In this document: positions 23,861-35,090 of the stretch, in pieces
How the letters are laid out: every line of letters begins with the position of its first letter
Position numbering within the stretch: position 1 is the first letter of the stretch
DNA from: Zhengitettix transpicula
Lineage: Eukaryota > Arthropoda > Insecta > Orthoptera > Tetrigidae
Direction: 5' to 3'
DNA length: 64,000 nucleotides
Assembly: GCA_037074705.1 (NCBI GenBank)
Contig: CM073593.1
Coordinates: forward strand, 60,057,501 to 60,121,500
Notes under the pieces: model-generated
What the model was told of the DNA's origin: nothing
Database searches by the model: none
What the model saw: only the letters and a program-made list of their open reading frames with translations
Made by a program: the position numbers and the translations under genes

Positions 23861-25007
23861 CATGATAGGGGTTGGGCTGGAGGGAATTTCCTTGAAAATA
23901 ACGGGAAAACAACCGAGATTCGAGTCAAATCGAAGGTAATGGATGTTGCTGAATTTATTTATGACAATCTGGACAACGCGCGGGTATCGGCTGGGTTGGG
24001 ATGAGTTGACCGGCTGTTTTTTGCGTCAATTAAATATATTTAGGGATGAATTAGATTAATAAAATTTCCCTACATGATCTCTGTGTATAATTTCAACCCC
24101 TTTCGGACTCATAATGGTGCACCCTTAAGGGTGGGCGTGAAGTAGCATTACATAAAAAGAAACCAGAAACTATCGGGATTGTCACTGAGTTTAATATATT
24201 TCCTTGAAAATAACGGGAAAACAACCGAGATTCGAGTCAAATCGAAGGTAATGGATGTTGCTGAATTTATTTATGACAATCTGGAAAACGCGCGGGTATC
24301 GGCTGGGTTGGGATGAGTTGACCGGTTGTTTTTTCGTCAATTAAATATATTTCGGGATGAATTATATTAATAAAATTTCCCTACATGTTCTCTGTGTATA
24401 ATTTCAACCCCTTTCGGACTCGGAAGGGTGCACCATGATAGGGGTGGGGCTGGAGGGAATTTCCTTGAAAATAACGGGAAAACAACCGAGATTCGAATCA
24501 AATCGAAGGTAATGGATGTCCCTGAATTTATTTATGACAATCTGGACAACGCGCGGGTATCGGCTGGGTTGGGATGAGTTGACCGGCTGTTTTTTGCGTC
24601 AACTAAATATATTTAGGGATGAATTAGATTAATAAAATTTCCCTACATGTTCTCTGTGTATAATTTCAACCCCTATCGGACTCATAATGGTGCACCCTTA
24701 AGGGTGGGCGTGAAGTAGCATTACATAAAAAGAAACCAGAAACTATCGGGATTGTCACTGAGTTTAATTAATTTCCTTGAAAATAACGGGAAAACAACCG
24801 AGATTCGAGTCAAATCGAAGGTAATGGATGTTGCGGAATTTATTCATGACAATCTGGACAACGCGCGGGTATCGGCTGGGTTGGGATGAGTTCACCGGTT
24901 GTTTTTTCGTCAATTAAATATATTTCGGGATGAATTATATTAATAAAATTTCCCTACATGTTCTCTGTGTATAATTTCAACCCCTTTCGGACTCGGAAGG
25001 GTGCACC
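23861..25007 (+). repeat. 573-bp higher-order repeat, two copies (array C)
   Basis: The landmark TTTCCTTGAAAATAACGGG starts at about 23887, 24199, 24460 and 24772, with spacings of 312, 261 and 312 bp. CATGATAGGGG occurs at 23861 and 24434, exactly 573 bp apart. The array is therefore an A(312)+B(261) dimer duplicated as a unit, with the long and short forms alternating. The two 573-bp copies differ at only scattered positions. Confidence 0.9.
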
Positions 25008-25655
25008 CTTGGCGTGGAAGTAGCATTAGATAAAAATAAACCAGAAACTATCGGGATTGTCACTGAGTCTAATAATGACATTAAACTTGACCGTTTAAGT
25101 CCCCGAAGCGGGAGTGGTCGGGGGTGAAAAATGTTAAATGGTCGATATTTGCGAAAATTATTTTCTGGGGTTAATTACTTTGAAAGTATTTATACCGATG
25201 TTGTTCGTGTATAATTTAACCCCTGTGAGGGGAGCAAGCTTAGGGGTGGCGTGGAGGTACGTTAAATAAAATCCCGCAAAAACAACCAAGATTCGAATCA
25301 ATTCCGAGACTATGAATGTCGCTGAATCTAATTGTGACAACATGGGTAACGCGACGGGTTTGGGAGGTGTTTGCCGGGGGAATAAATTTTCAGACAATGT
25401 AATCGGCCGATTTTTGCGTGGAATACATTCTTTTTCATTATCGCATATTTGTAGGGGTAGTCATCTTCTAACATGTAAAAACGGCCGATATATTTAGTCA
25501 ATGACTTCATCCCCCTTCAGCATGTGAGGTGAGCACATTTAGGGATAGGGTTCGAGGAGCTTTACATAAAAATAGCTCAAAAGTAACCAAAATTGGAGTC
25601 TTATCTATGTTTATAGATAATTGACATCTCGGGCAACGCCGGGCACCCAGCTAGT

Positions 25656-26999
25656 TTAGAATAAAAATGAAATATTGTCCGACTATTTATAAGTTATTAT
25701 AATGATTTATGGCCAATTAAATCGAAAAATTTAGTAAATGAGTGGATTCATAAAAATTATTTTTTAATAAATTCCATTTACAATTAAACATTTGGGACCT
25801 CTTCAGCTGGTACAATATTATTCATAATCAAATCGGAGAACTGTGTTGTAAAAAATGTCTAACTTATAAAAAAAACTTTTTTTAGTTTTGTCAACTGACA
25901 AGTGCACTTACATCGCTCTAGGCTCTTCTTTTCACCTGAATAAAGGGACAAGGACCTCAGAAATGTTGCTTAGTACTTATATTATCACTTATATTGGCTA
26001 TCTTTCGAATTATTAATTTTCAATCGGACGTAATTTTTTTTATTTCATCCTATTATAAACGGGAGACACGGTCATACCACATTGCCAATATTGTTTTTCA
26101 GTATCTTAAAGAACGAAAATTGCATAGTGATGGATAATCGTGTCTACAATTCGGTGCATTTTGGTTTAGGTTCCCCCTGAATTGAAAAAGTTCTGTTTAT
26201 ACTGTTCATTGAGTTCGTATAGGTAACAATCTTGAGCAGTTATACGTGTGATCAATTAGTCCTATACATAGCACTTTGTGAGGGTGCTGTTTAAAGGGTT
26301 TTAGTTATATGAGGTTATAGATACAAAATTTAAAATAGCCAAATTGATGAACACTGTCGTTCTATAAACCGAACAACGACAAAGGTGCGGCGACAAGAGA
26401 GGAATAAAGTGATCAGGGAAGTGAAATAATTCGGTTAGCAGCTTAGAACATCTGACGCGAAGAAATAAAAGAAAGTGAAAGAGCAACGCAATAGGTTAAA
26501 TCAACAAAGTCGAAGAGAAAACAACAAAGAACTGTTTCACAGGGTGACAGCAGATCGAGTTTCTAAAAATTAAACAACAGTTTCGAAGTATATTTTAAGT
26601 CTTTCTGTTACAATAAAATCCACAATTTTACATAATCAGAAATTATTACGGATTTCAAACCTCCTGAAATGCTTTCGAAGCAGAGAACTATTAGTTATAG
26701 CGTGCCCTGCGATTTAGTTTGCTATCGAATTGTCCGCAAAAATTTCACGGCTTTAATTTTTGTTACAACCTCGTAACAGTAAATACAAGGAAAACATATG
26801 CCAGGTAAAAGTTTAAAGTACTATAAATTAGAATTATCCTAATCATCAAACATTGTATGAATAATGAAGTCGATTTATTTTCTTTTTTACCCACGCTCAT
26901 TAAATTTTACGCGAATAGCACAGGAGTATGAAATTGTTCTTCTCTCACTTATGCCCCCTTTTTTTTCCTTCCACGTTGTAGAACACAACTTCTGTGGCA
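25656..26999. other. AT-rich non-coding DNA
   Basis: No gene or repeat is recognised. Short open frames only. Confidence 0.5.
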
Positions 27000-27250
27000 A
27001 TTTCTGTTCCATCTCACTCAGGTATTGGCTGTTACGAGGCTGAAATTGAATTCGAGCTCTATGTTGGCACGATAATACGACGGAGAATTCTCTTATAACA
27101 GTTGAGGGTGTATTGGAACGTCAGTATTGACCATCTGCGGTGTTTTGTAGACAGAGTAATCGCCTGATGCTCGCAGGAAGGGCCAAAGCCTGCTCCAGAT
27201 AATGGAATGGGACTCTCAGTTAACCGAGCTTTCATTTTCAGGTATGCTCG
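27000..27250. promoter_or_regulatory. GC-richer island, candidate regulatory element
   Basis: A 250-bp island with GGTATTGGCTGTTACGAGG, GACCATCTGCGGTG, GGGCCAAAGCCTGC and CAGATAATGG. No credible coding frame or repeat match. Confidence 0.25.
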
Positions 27251-27884
27251 TAATTATACGGATATCAAAATACAGAGAAAGCGATTCCCTCTTGTTTCAT
27301 TCTGCTTAAATTTTATATCAAGCCAAAGACACGCTGAATATTAAAAAAATGTTTTATCTCTGTGTAACAATAAATCAGAAATTTTCGATAAAAGTACTAA
27401 AATTCTTGACGAAACACAAAATAATTACATGCGCACAAAATTTTCTCAAACAAAAATATACCAGCATCGATATGTACGAGTTCATTCAAAACAAACATAT
27501 CTGTAATTTTACCGACCTATCACAATATAATGCTATGAAAATGGTATCAGAGGCAATGCTTTAGTACTTTTAACGTCATGCCTAAACAATCGTAAACATA
27601 AGGTCGCTCTCCAGAACAAGGACGGTGAGGTATATTAATGAAATGGGATGTACTTACTTGTACTCAATTTTATTTTAATTACTTTTTCTTCAGTAATTCA
27701 AAACCACTTTAATAGTCTTCAGTAGAAACGTTATTCATTTCAGACCGTTCAACTAGTATGTCATTTTCTATGGAAGAATATCATACGTAACGTTGTGGTT
27801 GACAAAGAATAGATAGTACAATGTTGAGGCTTCGTTACTGATTTGACAAAATGAATCACTGTACTCTTCATGATTAGTAATCAT
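27251..27884. other. AT-rich non-coding DNA
   Basis: Nothing recognised apart from a 71-codon open frame without similarity. Confidence 0.4.
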
Positions 27885-27991
27885 GTCTTATCTTGTCTTG
27901 CATAAAATAACGCAAATGCAAGCGAGATTCGAGCCAAATCGGGGGGGTTACCGATTTATGACAACCCGGGAAACGCCGGACACCCAGCTAG
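27885..27991 (+). mobile_element. Helitron-like 3' terminal fragment (element 3)
   Basis: CATAAAATAACGCAAATGCA then GCGAGATTCGAGCCAAATCGG then ACCCGGGAAACGCCGGACAC then CCAGCTAG at the end. This matches the 3' end of element 2 (AACCGAGATTCGAGTCAAAT ... CGGGCAACGCCGGGCACCCAG CTAG). Only about 105 bases of the family remain before the CTAG at 27988-27991. It forms part of the left arm of the inverted duplication 27901-28657. Confidence 0.7.
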
Positions 27992-28657
27992 TATATGACA
28001 CTATGACACATAAACGTAAGAAGGACACGACTATTTACCTTTACGGAAACTTACACATAAACTTAAATAGTACGGAAACTGTTAATAGAAACGAAGGAGC
28101 GACGATTGCATTACACTGATATTTTGCACTGGTATCAGAGGCACTGATATATTAACTGTTTGAAATTAATCGTAACACCTTTATTAAGAATAAAACTCGA
28201 TGAGGTTAATCAGTTAACAATTATAATAAATATTCAATGTGCATACCTTATAGTTGATTTTGTCCTAAGATGTTCAAAATCTCCTGTCAGTTACTATACT
28301 CATGTCAATTTGACCTTCGTCGTTCAACTATACGTATTCCAGTACGTTAATTTGAAATTGTTTATCGATATAAACGGCTGTCGATACCTCGTTTAGCAAT
28401 CTACTAGCAAGTTTAAATACAAATTATTTATTATTTATTCTGATTAAAATATCAGTGTAATGCAATCTCCGCTCCTTCGTTTCAATTAACAGTTTATGTG
28501 TAAGTTTCTATAAAGCTAAATAGTCGTGTCCGTCTTACGTCATTTTCTATGTGTCTTAGTATATACTAGTTAGGTGTCTGGCGTTTCCCGGGTTGTCATA
28601 AATCGGGAATCCCCCGATTCGGCTAGAATCTCGCTTGCATTTGCGTTATTTTATGTA
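27901..28657. repeat. large imperfect inverted repeat that spans Helitron ends and adjacent DNA
   Basis: The left arm 27901-28125 is the reverse complement of the right arm 28446-28657, with scattered substitutions and small indels. The loop is about 320 bp. The outer part of each arm is a Helitron-like 3' end. The inner ~130 bases (e.g. ACACGACTATTTA, AAACTTACACATAAAC, GAAACGAAGGAGCG, GCATTACACTGATATTTT) lie beyond the CTAG terminus and are shared too. The duplicated unit is therefore larger than the Helitron end. Confidence 0.85.
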
Positions 28658-28965
28658 ACGCCCATCCACCCCCACCCCTAATCGTGCTGCCCTCCCATGC
28701 CAAAATGGATTGAAATTATACACAAGCAACATCGGTAGAAGTACTATCATTGTCATTTACCTCGTTAAATATTTTTTACACGCAAATATCTACCGTTTGA
28801 CATGTTTGAAAATTTCCACCACCTTCCACCTCCGCTCCTGGGGTTGGTAGACGTGCGTCACTCCGACGGTGTTTGTTTCCTGGTCACAATGAACTCGTAT
28901 ACGAAATTTAGTGACATTTGCCTCACGGATGTAGATTTTTATGCGGAACATACATACTCGATGTT
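28566..28965 (-). mobile_element. short Helitron-like element 4, minus strand
   Basis: Read on the minus strand it starts near 28965 with a GTATGTATGTTC remnant of the minisatellite, continues with CACTAAATTTCGTATACGAG and GACCAGGAAACAAACACCGT as in the 282-bp unit, and ends CGGGAAACGCCAGACACC...CTAG at 28566-28569. At about 400 bp it is a minimal two-ended member of the family that built the 21-25.7 kb block. The exact 5' base is uncertain. Confidence 0.7.
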
Positions 28966-30735
28966 TTATTTATTAGAAGATATTCTCCTACTTTGGTTAT
29001 GTTTTCTGCTTCTGTTTTCAGAAAAAACCTAGACGACATCCAGTCACAGCTGTTGACAGGAAATGAATCCAGAAAACTATGTTATTAATGTTGTGCCAGA
29101 GTGTATATATATATATATATATGATGTGACAGATAAAATATTTAGTACATTTTGTGATGTGTTAATTTTTTAAATTCCTGTGGCTGAAAATTATTATACA
29201 GTGTTAAATATTTAGTTAGGCAATGCAAGCAATTAGCATAATTGATGCTGTAGTTCATTTTACGTTTATGAATGATGTATTCTGTTATTTATTATTTACG
29301 TAAAAACTTATTTAGAAAGTTCTCACAAATCCTAAGAGGGCTAACAGAGAATAAAACTATCTACTTTCCAAACAAATAATGCAGCTGTTGTTTATATTTC
29401 AATATTTATTGAACTATTTGGTTGCATTACAAAAATTATGTCTTTTCCTATTTTGTTTCGAGGAAATATTCAGTGTGATACTCGAACGGTTATATATATA
29501 AATATATATATATACATTCTATGTAACTGAGACGTCAGGTTAACTCCACTCTGAAACAACAAACAGAATAACTTCAACCTGATATTATTGTGTAACAAAT
29601 AATTAACAACTTTTGACTAACTAATGCAGAATAAAGACTGAGTCTGTAAGTATATTAAATAATTATTAATTAGATTATTCACAATATTCATACAATTTTA
29701 GGACGAAAAATATTTACGGTGTAATACAAGACAAGTAATGAAAGAAATTTAATACTCCCGTAGGTAAGAAATTCTTGGTAAGGACTGAGAAACCATGATT
29801 CTATAGTGCGTGGCGGTTATGATGGTGGATATGTTTATTATCTTTCTTTGCAGCCAATCAACTTCAATAATCATATAGACCTTGACCACATTAGATATTT
29901 GTCGTGTATGTACTTATTCCGCACTACCTCCCCCCCTCCCTCCACCTCTGTCACCCTCCATCGTTAGTGATAACAACTATAGCTGGATGGACGATGAGAC
30001 ATGGCAGATAAAGGAATCTCTTCACTACATACAAACGGAAGAGGAACGCAGGAAATGTTAGCATATGGATTAGTTGAATTTTAGCTGACAGCCGTGTCTT
30101 ACTTAAACACCTCATAAAAACTGTAAAATTAAACAGACAATCAAAAGCTCCATAGAAATGCCCAGATTTTTTTTCGCACTTGCTGTCTCGATGAGTGGGA
30201 GAAACGAGCTTAACATGTATTACGTTTTCAGAAAGTTTCCGAAATGAAGTTTTTCATTCCGTGTTAGCACAACCGTCGACTGTCAGTGAAGTAACAAAAT
30301 TTTATCATTGTTAACAGCACATATATTATTTCATCTCATTCCTAAGAAGATCAGGAATTAATTTAATTACTATCATGCAAAGATTGCCGCTGACGTTGTA
30401 GGATGTTTTCTGAATGGACTATTTTATTATGGTTATTTTAATTTATGAGTAATTAATTAATATTTAATTATTGTTGAAACAAAATTTCCAAATTTTAAGC
30501 ACAATTTCAAAAATAATTTTTTTCAATGCCACTAGAGTCCTGAGTTTTCCATAATTTCGACACGGAAATGTAATGTTTATTCTTTCATATTTATATCAAT
30601 AAATTTTAGTCTGTATATCTGCAACACAGTTTTTGTAACACTGGATGATTGTAAGCAATTTTTGAGCCCCTAGATTTGCAAATTTTACTTAACTGCTGAT
30701 CTGCCTAGTAATGTGGTGTTTACGTAGTAATTACA
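28966..30735. other. AT-rich non-coding DNA
   Basis: No gene is recognised. Includes an AT microsatellite at 29104-29122, another AT tract at about 29489-29515, and a pyrimidine-rich patch near 29925-29960. Confidence 0.5.
29104..29122. repeat. (TA)n microsatellite
   Basis: Short uninterrupted TA run. Confidence 0.85.
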
Positions 30736-30739
30736 TCCC

Positions 30740-30850
30740 TCATTACACTAGGACTCTGGATTAACGTCCATGTCTGAGGGGTGGCTCATCCTGATTATTC
30801 CAATTACGCTGGTCACCACACCTTCCCGTAAAGCCTAACAAAACGTTCCA
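30740..30850. promoter_or_regulatory. short GC-richer island
   Basis: Contains GGGGTGGCTCATCCTGATTA, TTCCAATTACGCTGGTC and CCTTCCCGTAAAGCC. It stands out from the AT-rich flanks and has no coding frame. Candidate conserved non-coding element. Confidence 0.2.
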
Positions 30851-31179
30851 TTTCTGAATGTAAATACAGCTAATTAACGTTACATCATTTCATTTTCCCG
30901 AATGCACCACAATTGAATCCGTATTTTTTATAAAAACTGAAGAAATGTGGAATATTTTGTTTATTAGAATGAAGGTGTAAAATTATTTTACGCTTGCAAT
31001 GGAGCTTGCAGTTTTGAATTTTGCATCTGATTTGATTTGGGTGTTTTTAGTAATATTTCATTTGCTTCTGTAAGCCTCGTATCTTGTCATGCAACAATTT
31101 GTCTGATGCCAACGGAGCTTGGATTTATTGCTTTATTTTCCATCTGTAATTAAATTTTGTGATTATTTTCAAACGTGCA

Positions 31180-31345
31180 GGCCTCTCATCCACATAATGA
31201 ATGACCATCGTTTTGCTCCATAAACGGAATGAGTTGTGATTAGTTGGCCGTCGTTAGACTGTGGTTTTGACCTTGATTGACAGTTTTATTTGGTCCCTAA
31301 TTATTTCCTAGTACAGTTAGTCAATCAACGGGCTCTTGTTTGAAA
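31180..31345. promoter_or_regulatory. candidate enhancer with overlapping FTZ-F1-type and Exd/Hth-type sites
   Basis: TGACCTTGA (31268-31276) is the reverse complement of TCAAGGTCA, the FTZ-F1/ERR nuclear receptor extended half site. It overlaps TGATTGACAG (31274-31283), a composite PBC/Meis (Exd/Hth in flies) site. TCCACATAATGAATGACC and GGTCCCTAATTATTTCC sit nearby. The island is non-coding and matches no repeat in the window. Function is inferred from motifs only. Confidence 0.3.
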
Positions 31346-33069
31346 AATGTCCCTGATTCTCTGAAAAATACGAATGAATAACGTAAATTGTATTTGGTGT
31401 AAATAAAAATGTTTTTCCCTTCGTTTTTAATATGTTTTTGAAGCGGAATATTAGATGAACCTAAACGCACAAACCTATCTCGAATTCGTAACTTCAATAC
31501 AATTATTGATACTATATTCTAAAATATATGTATGCAAAATTATTATGACTTCATTCTTGCAAAAGTTCCATACTATTCAACAGCATGGGCAAACAATTAC
31601 ACTGCAATTAATAATAACTATTCCCCTTAAGCATAGAAAATAATAACTGTATTGCAAAAAATATTCTCTAATTACATATGCCATTTTATTACTGTAAACT
31701 GAGTTTTTAGGTAAATATTTATCAGACAAAAATATAAATTAAATATTACTGAAATTTAAAATTAAAGAAAAGTATTTATTGGTGGAAAATTAAGCGATTA
31801 ATTAATATTTAACTATCACGAAATCTCATAAATAATTACACAATTCATTCATAAATATTTAATAGATAAATTATGATTTAGACTTTAAAAAATTTGTAAA
31901 TACGTATAAAACCTTATTTAACTTGCGATTTATTTTATGATCGATATGATTTTATTCCTCATACATCAAATGAACAATACAAAAGGTTAAGTAAAGACGT
32001 GGAAATAGGAATGGAAAATGTCTGAGGTAGATTCTCCTTACAAGCATTCACTTTTCAAAATTACGAAGTCAAATTCGGAAAGTCAGCCATTTGTCTACTT
32101 GGAAGCTACTTGGACTTAAAAATAAGGGTTCGACTTCACACCAATTATTAATAAAATATTATTAATGAATGAAACAAAGTGCCATAAATCACACAACATT
32201 AATTATTGCTCTTTGTACCCCGTTGATAATTGGATTTATCATGTACATAACTTAATAATAAATATTCTTTCAGTTTATCATCAATTTTTATATTTTTTAT
32301 CAACAACTTGGCTGTATATTATTATTACATTACAATAATAATATACGTTTACATTAGTATGTTATTTACGTTTTATATATTTACATTATTTAAAATATTT
32401 ATATTTAACATTTATGACATCCACATTTTTTCCATGTCCATTATTTATTTCTTTTTTCTATTGCCGGTATCAGCACTATTATTTTGATAACTAGTTCTTT
32501 TTAATAAAAACAGAAGTGACAAATGTTCAATTTTAATTTTTGGAAAAAATATGAATTTTAAAGATATGTATCTAATTAAAAACTGTAAGAAATATGTCTA
32601 CTATGTAAGCAATATTCTCAGATGATTCCACAGAATGATTGTGAGGTAAGTCGAAATATATATAATTAAAATTATAAATAAAACGTGAGACTGTGTAAAA
32701 TGTTTTATCATTACAATAATTATAAATTTTATCAGTGGTATTTTATGTTAGACATTTATTAAAAAATTTAAAAGTAGATCTTATTTGTGCAATTTTGATG
32801 TGTATAAAATTAAATAGTGTCAACTTAAATTTTTCATACAAATTCACACTGTTGACTGTTATTATTAACTTCGAGCAATTTATATATCTCACCACTCGTT
32901 AAATATTTTCTAATTTATTTAATATTTTAATTGAATATATAACTCCAGAAACATTTGCGTGAGTTGCTCATATTTCTCATTTCAGTTTTTATCTTGAAGA
33001 CGTTCCGTTAACAATTGTTTTGGTTATTAATTTTTTAGTTGACGTGTACAATGCTTAGCTTAAATAACT
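31346..33069. other. very AT-rich non-coding DNA
   Basis: Nothing recognised; the open frames are chance-length. Confidence 0.5.
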
Positions 33070-33790
33070 TATGGTATTATGCTATAATAGTAATTTGTTC
33101 CCGTGTTAAGGTAAACCCTCTTGTGTCTCCTTCTCAAGGTGTTAATTATCACCAAGGACTGTAACCAGCCAACACAAGGACTAATCGGTACCCCGAGGAC
33201 TGGAGGACTAACACTAGGCCGTCGACACAGCAAACAGAACGGAGAACGCAAATGGGAAAGGAGGCAACTGACTGTTAAGGGACGGTTGAAGTATATCAAC
33301 TGATGTTGTATGTAATGAATGAAGAGCATTCGGCTATAGAAATGTTAGTTTTATTTCAGAGTAAGTAAGCAATTGACATTAAAAGCAGGTTATTTTAAGT
33401 ATTTATTAAAGTATCATCAAACATATTGTATGTTTCGTATATTTTAAAAAGTTGTGCAAATAAGTTTTCTTTAAAAATAAATCAAACCTACTTTTGGATA
33501 AAGAAAGAGAGGTGACAGAGGGATGTGAAGAAGGAAGCGGGATCTTGAGTGTCAATACAGCAGTTTAACATTATCTGGACCGGGTGCTTTGGACGTCGTT
33601 TGATATATGAATAGCACGACCTCTGCCGCAGACCTCCTCCCAGAGATTGTTCGAAATGTGAAACTTGGCGAGTGAAGCCAATATTTGTCAACCTGCACCC
33701 CCTTACCCAAAGAAAGCCGCGTGGTATCTCTTTAAAGATGAATAGCGACTAAAGAGGGAACACTTTGCAGGTAAAATTGATAGACAGCGA
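33070..33790. other. two GC-richer unassigned patches
   Basis: 33110-33300 and 33480-33780 are of mixed composition and open over 60-86 codons on more than one strand, with no recognisable domain. AGGACTGGAGGACT at about 33196 recurs at about 38489, which may hint at a common old repeat, but the similarity does not extend. Confidence 0.25.
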
Positions 33791-34127
33791 GCAAATGACA
33801 AAGTAACAGAGCTGTATTACGAATTAAACAAAACGTTAAATTTTAACAATATCAAGTAAACAATTTTTGTTGTCTTAACAATATAAAAACACTGTACTCA
33901 ATTTATTAAACAAAAATTGTTTAAGTATTTCACATATAGCTCACGTGTATAATTTTATTAAAAATTTTGTGATAAACTGGACAATAAAGAAGATATTTTT
34001 AGGAAAAAAATAGTAAAATATAATTTTAAATAAAATTTCACTGTAAGAGAGTTTTTTATTAATAAGATACATTAAATAAATTAACGATCATTATATTAGA
34101 CAACTGAAATACTTTAATCAACACGAC

Positions 34128-34156
34128 GTTTCTGCACATTCTTTCACTTTCATCAG
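34128..34156 (-). ncRNA. hammerhead-like core, PLE copy A
   Basis: The minus strand reads CTGATGA, 17 bases, then GAAAC GTCGTG. The intact CUGAUGA and GAAAC boxes match the hammerhead ribozyme core. The 17 bases between (AAGTG...TGTGCA) pair poorly as stem II, so the copy is probably inactive. It lies about 360 bases past the end of the endonuclease remnant, where a PLE pLTR would be. Confidence 0.5.
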
Positions 34157-34514
34157 GTCGTTTATGTTACGTTTCTGCGGTAACAGAAGAAGTTGTAAAT
34201 AGAACAAATAATTTCAATTCACAAATTTATATATTTTTTTCATATAAAAATTTAACTCATATGAAAAGCAAGAATATTCTTATATCTATTTTTTGTAAAA
34301 AAATAACATGTAAAATGATATATTTATTATTAAAATCAAAAATTTTAACATATCTGTATATAATAATAATTGTTACCAAACGTAGAGTATTTATGAACCT
34401 AATTTTATCGTCCTATAAAATTAACATTAAAAATTTCTAAAAATTTTATTTTAAAAAATATATAATTTATGTTAAATTAAGAAATATTTACATAAATTTA
34501 CTTTTTAGAATCAT

Positions 34515-34810
34515 TAAATTTATTGTGTTTAAAATTATTTTAATGTGAACATTTAGTTATAAATTTATTTTTAATACATTTCGTTCAATGTCTAAAAATT
34601 TTACGTTATTCATATCAAATTCATGATTTTTTTCTAAATTGTACGTCAGCAATATGATTTTAAGCCAAGTGATTGTTTCTTTGTTCTAGTTGCACAAACA
34701 CGTATAGTTTTCCCTACGTATCATTTTCCGCAATTATATTTACCGAAATTAATTGGATATATAAAATTGTTGTGTTTATTTTGGCTTAACCCCTCTTCAT
34801 AATTTAAGTT
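34515..34810 (-). pseudogene. GIY-YIG endonuclease pseudogene of a Penelope-like element (copy A)
   Basis: One minus-strand frame reads NNFIYPINFGKYNCGK, stop, YVGKTIRVCATRTKKQ. This is the GIY-YIG signature region (Y...C..C.K.YVGKT.R...TR). After a frameshift near 34670 a second frame reads LEKNHEFDMNNVKFLDIERN (about 34570-34635) and continues, after another stop, NVHIKIILNTINLM, matching the C-terminal NHEFDW..V.IL..E.N....R...E..HIK pattern of PLE endonucleases. In an active enzyme this domain nicks target DNA for reverse transcription. The frameshift and stops make it non-functional. Assignment rests on motif order and spacing. Confidence 0.8.
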
Positions 34811-35090
34811 TATTATTATTTTAAAAATAACATTACAATTAAAATTCGTTAATATCCTTTACAAATTTTAACTTGTTTTAATGTAATACGCCATTAAATT
34901 GTTTCAGTGCTTTTTTAGCATAACTTTTTTAGTTTAATTAGTTTCCTTCTTAAATTTAATACTAAATTTATAATTAAAAATTCGTTTTAATGTATGTTTA
35001 TTTATAAAATTTAATGGTAATATATTTTTAACAATTTTTATATTTTTCTTTGCTTATAATTTGATAATAAAGCTTTATCAATTAGGTTAT

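Larger units (their letters stand above)
22707..25655 (+). mobile_element. non-autonomous Helitron-like element 2, both termini visible
   Basis: The 5' end is A|TCTTATAAATAAAAATGAGT at 22707. The 3' end is CGCCGGGCACCCAGCTAG|T at 25654/25655, following a GC-rich segment (GGGCAACGCCGGGC) with weak hairpin potential. TC at the start, CTAG at the end, an A/T insertion point and no target-site duplication are Helitron traits. The interior is two repeat systems: 282-bp units (22783-23600) and a 573-bp higher-order repeat (23861-25007). No protein-coding region was found, so movement would need an autonomous partner. Confidence 0.75.
34105..35090 (-). mobile_element. Penelope-like element remnant A (RT thumb, GIY-YIG, 3' ribozyme-like tail)
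   Basis: Minus-strand 3' part of a Penelope-like retroelement, about 1 kb. In order it holds an RT-thumb-like stretch (35041-35088), a linker, a GIY-YIG endonuclease remnant (about 34515-34790) and a short 3' region with a hammerhead-like core at 34128-34156. PLEs are known to have RT followed by GIY-YIG endonuclease, and terminal pLTRs carrying hammerhead motifs, so both order and strand agree. The copy is badly decayed and 5'-truncated, with no intact frame. Confidence 0.8.

Noticed and set aside
27542..28143. 14-bp direct repeat TGGTATCAGAGGCA at 27542 and 28130
   Set aside because: It could be a target-site duplication, but a 14-mer repeat at this scale can occur by chance and no element ends coincide with it.
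31455..31643. Numerous isolated 60-80-codon frames across the AT-rich stretches
   Set aside because: Most are at chance length, many start at GTG or TTG, none shows a domain, and overlapping antisense frames are common.
32100..32120. GGTTCGACTTC, a B-box-like sequence
   Set aside because: No matching A-box or cloverleaf around it on either strand.
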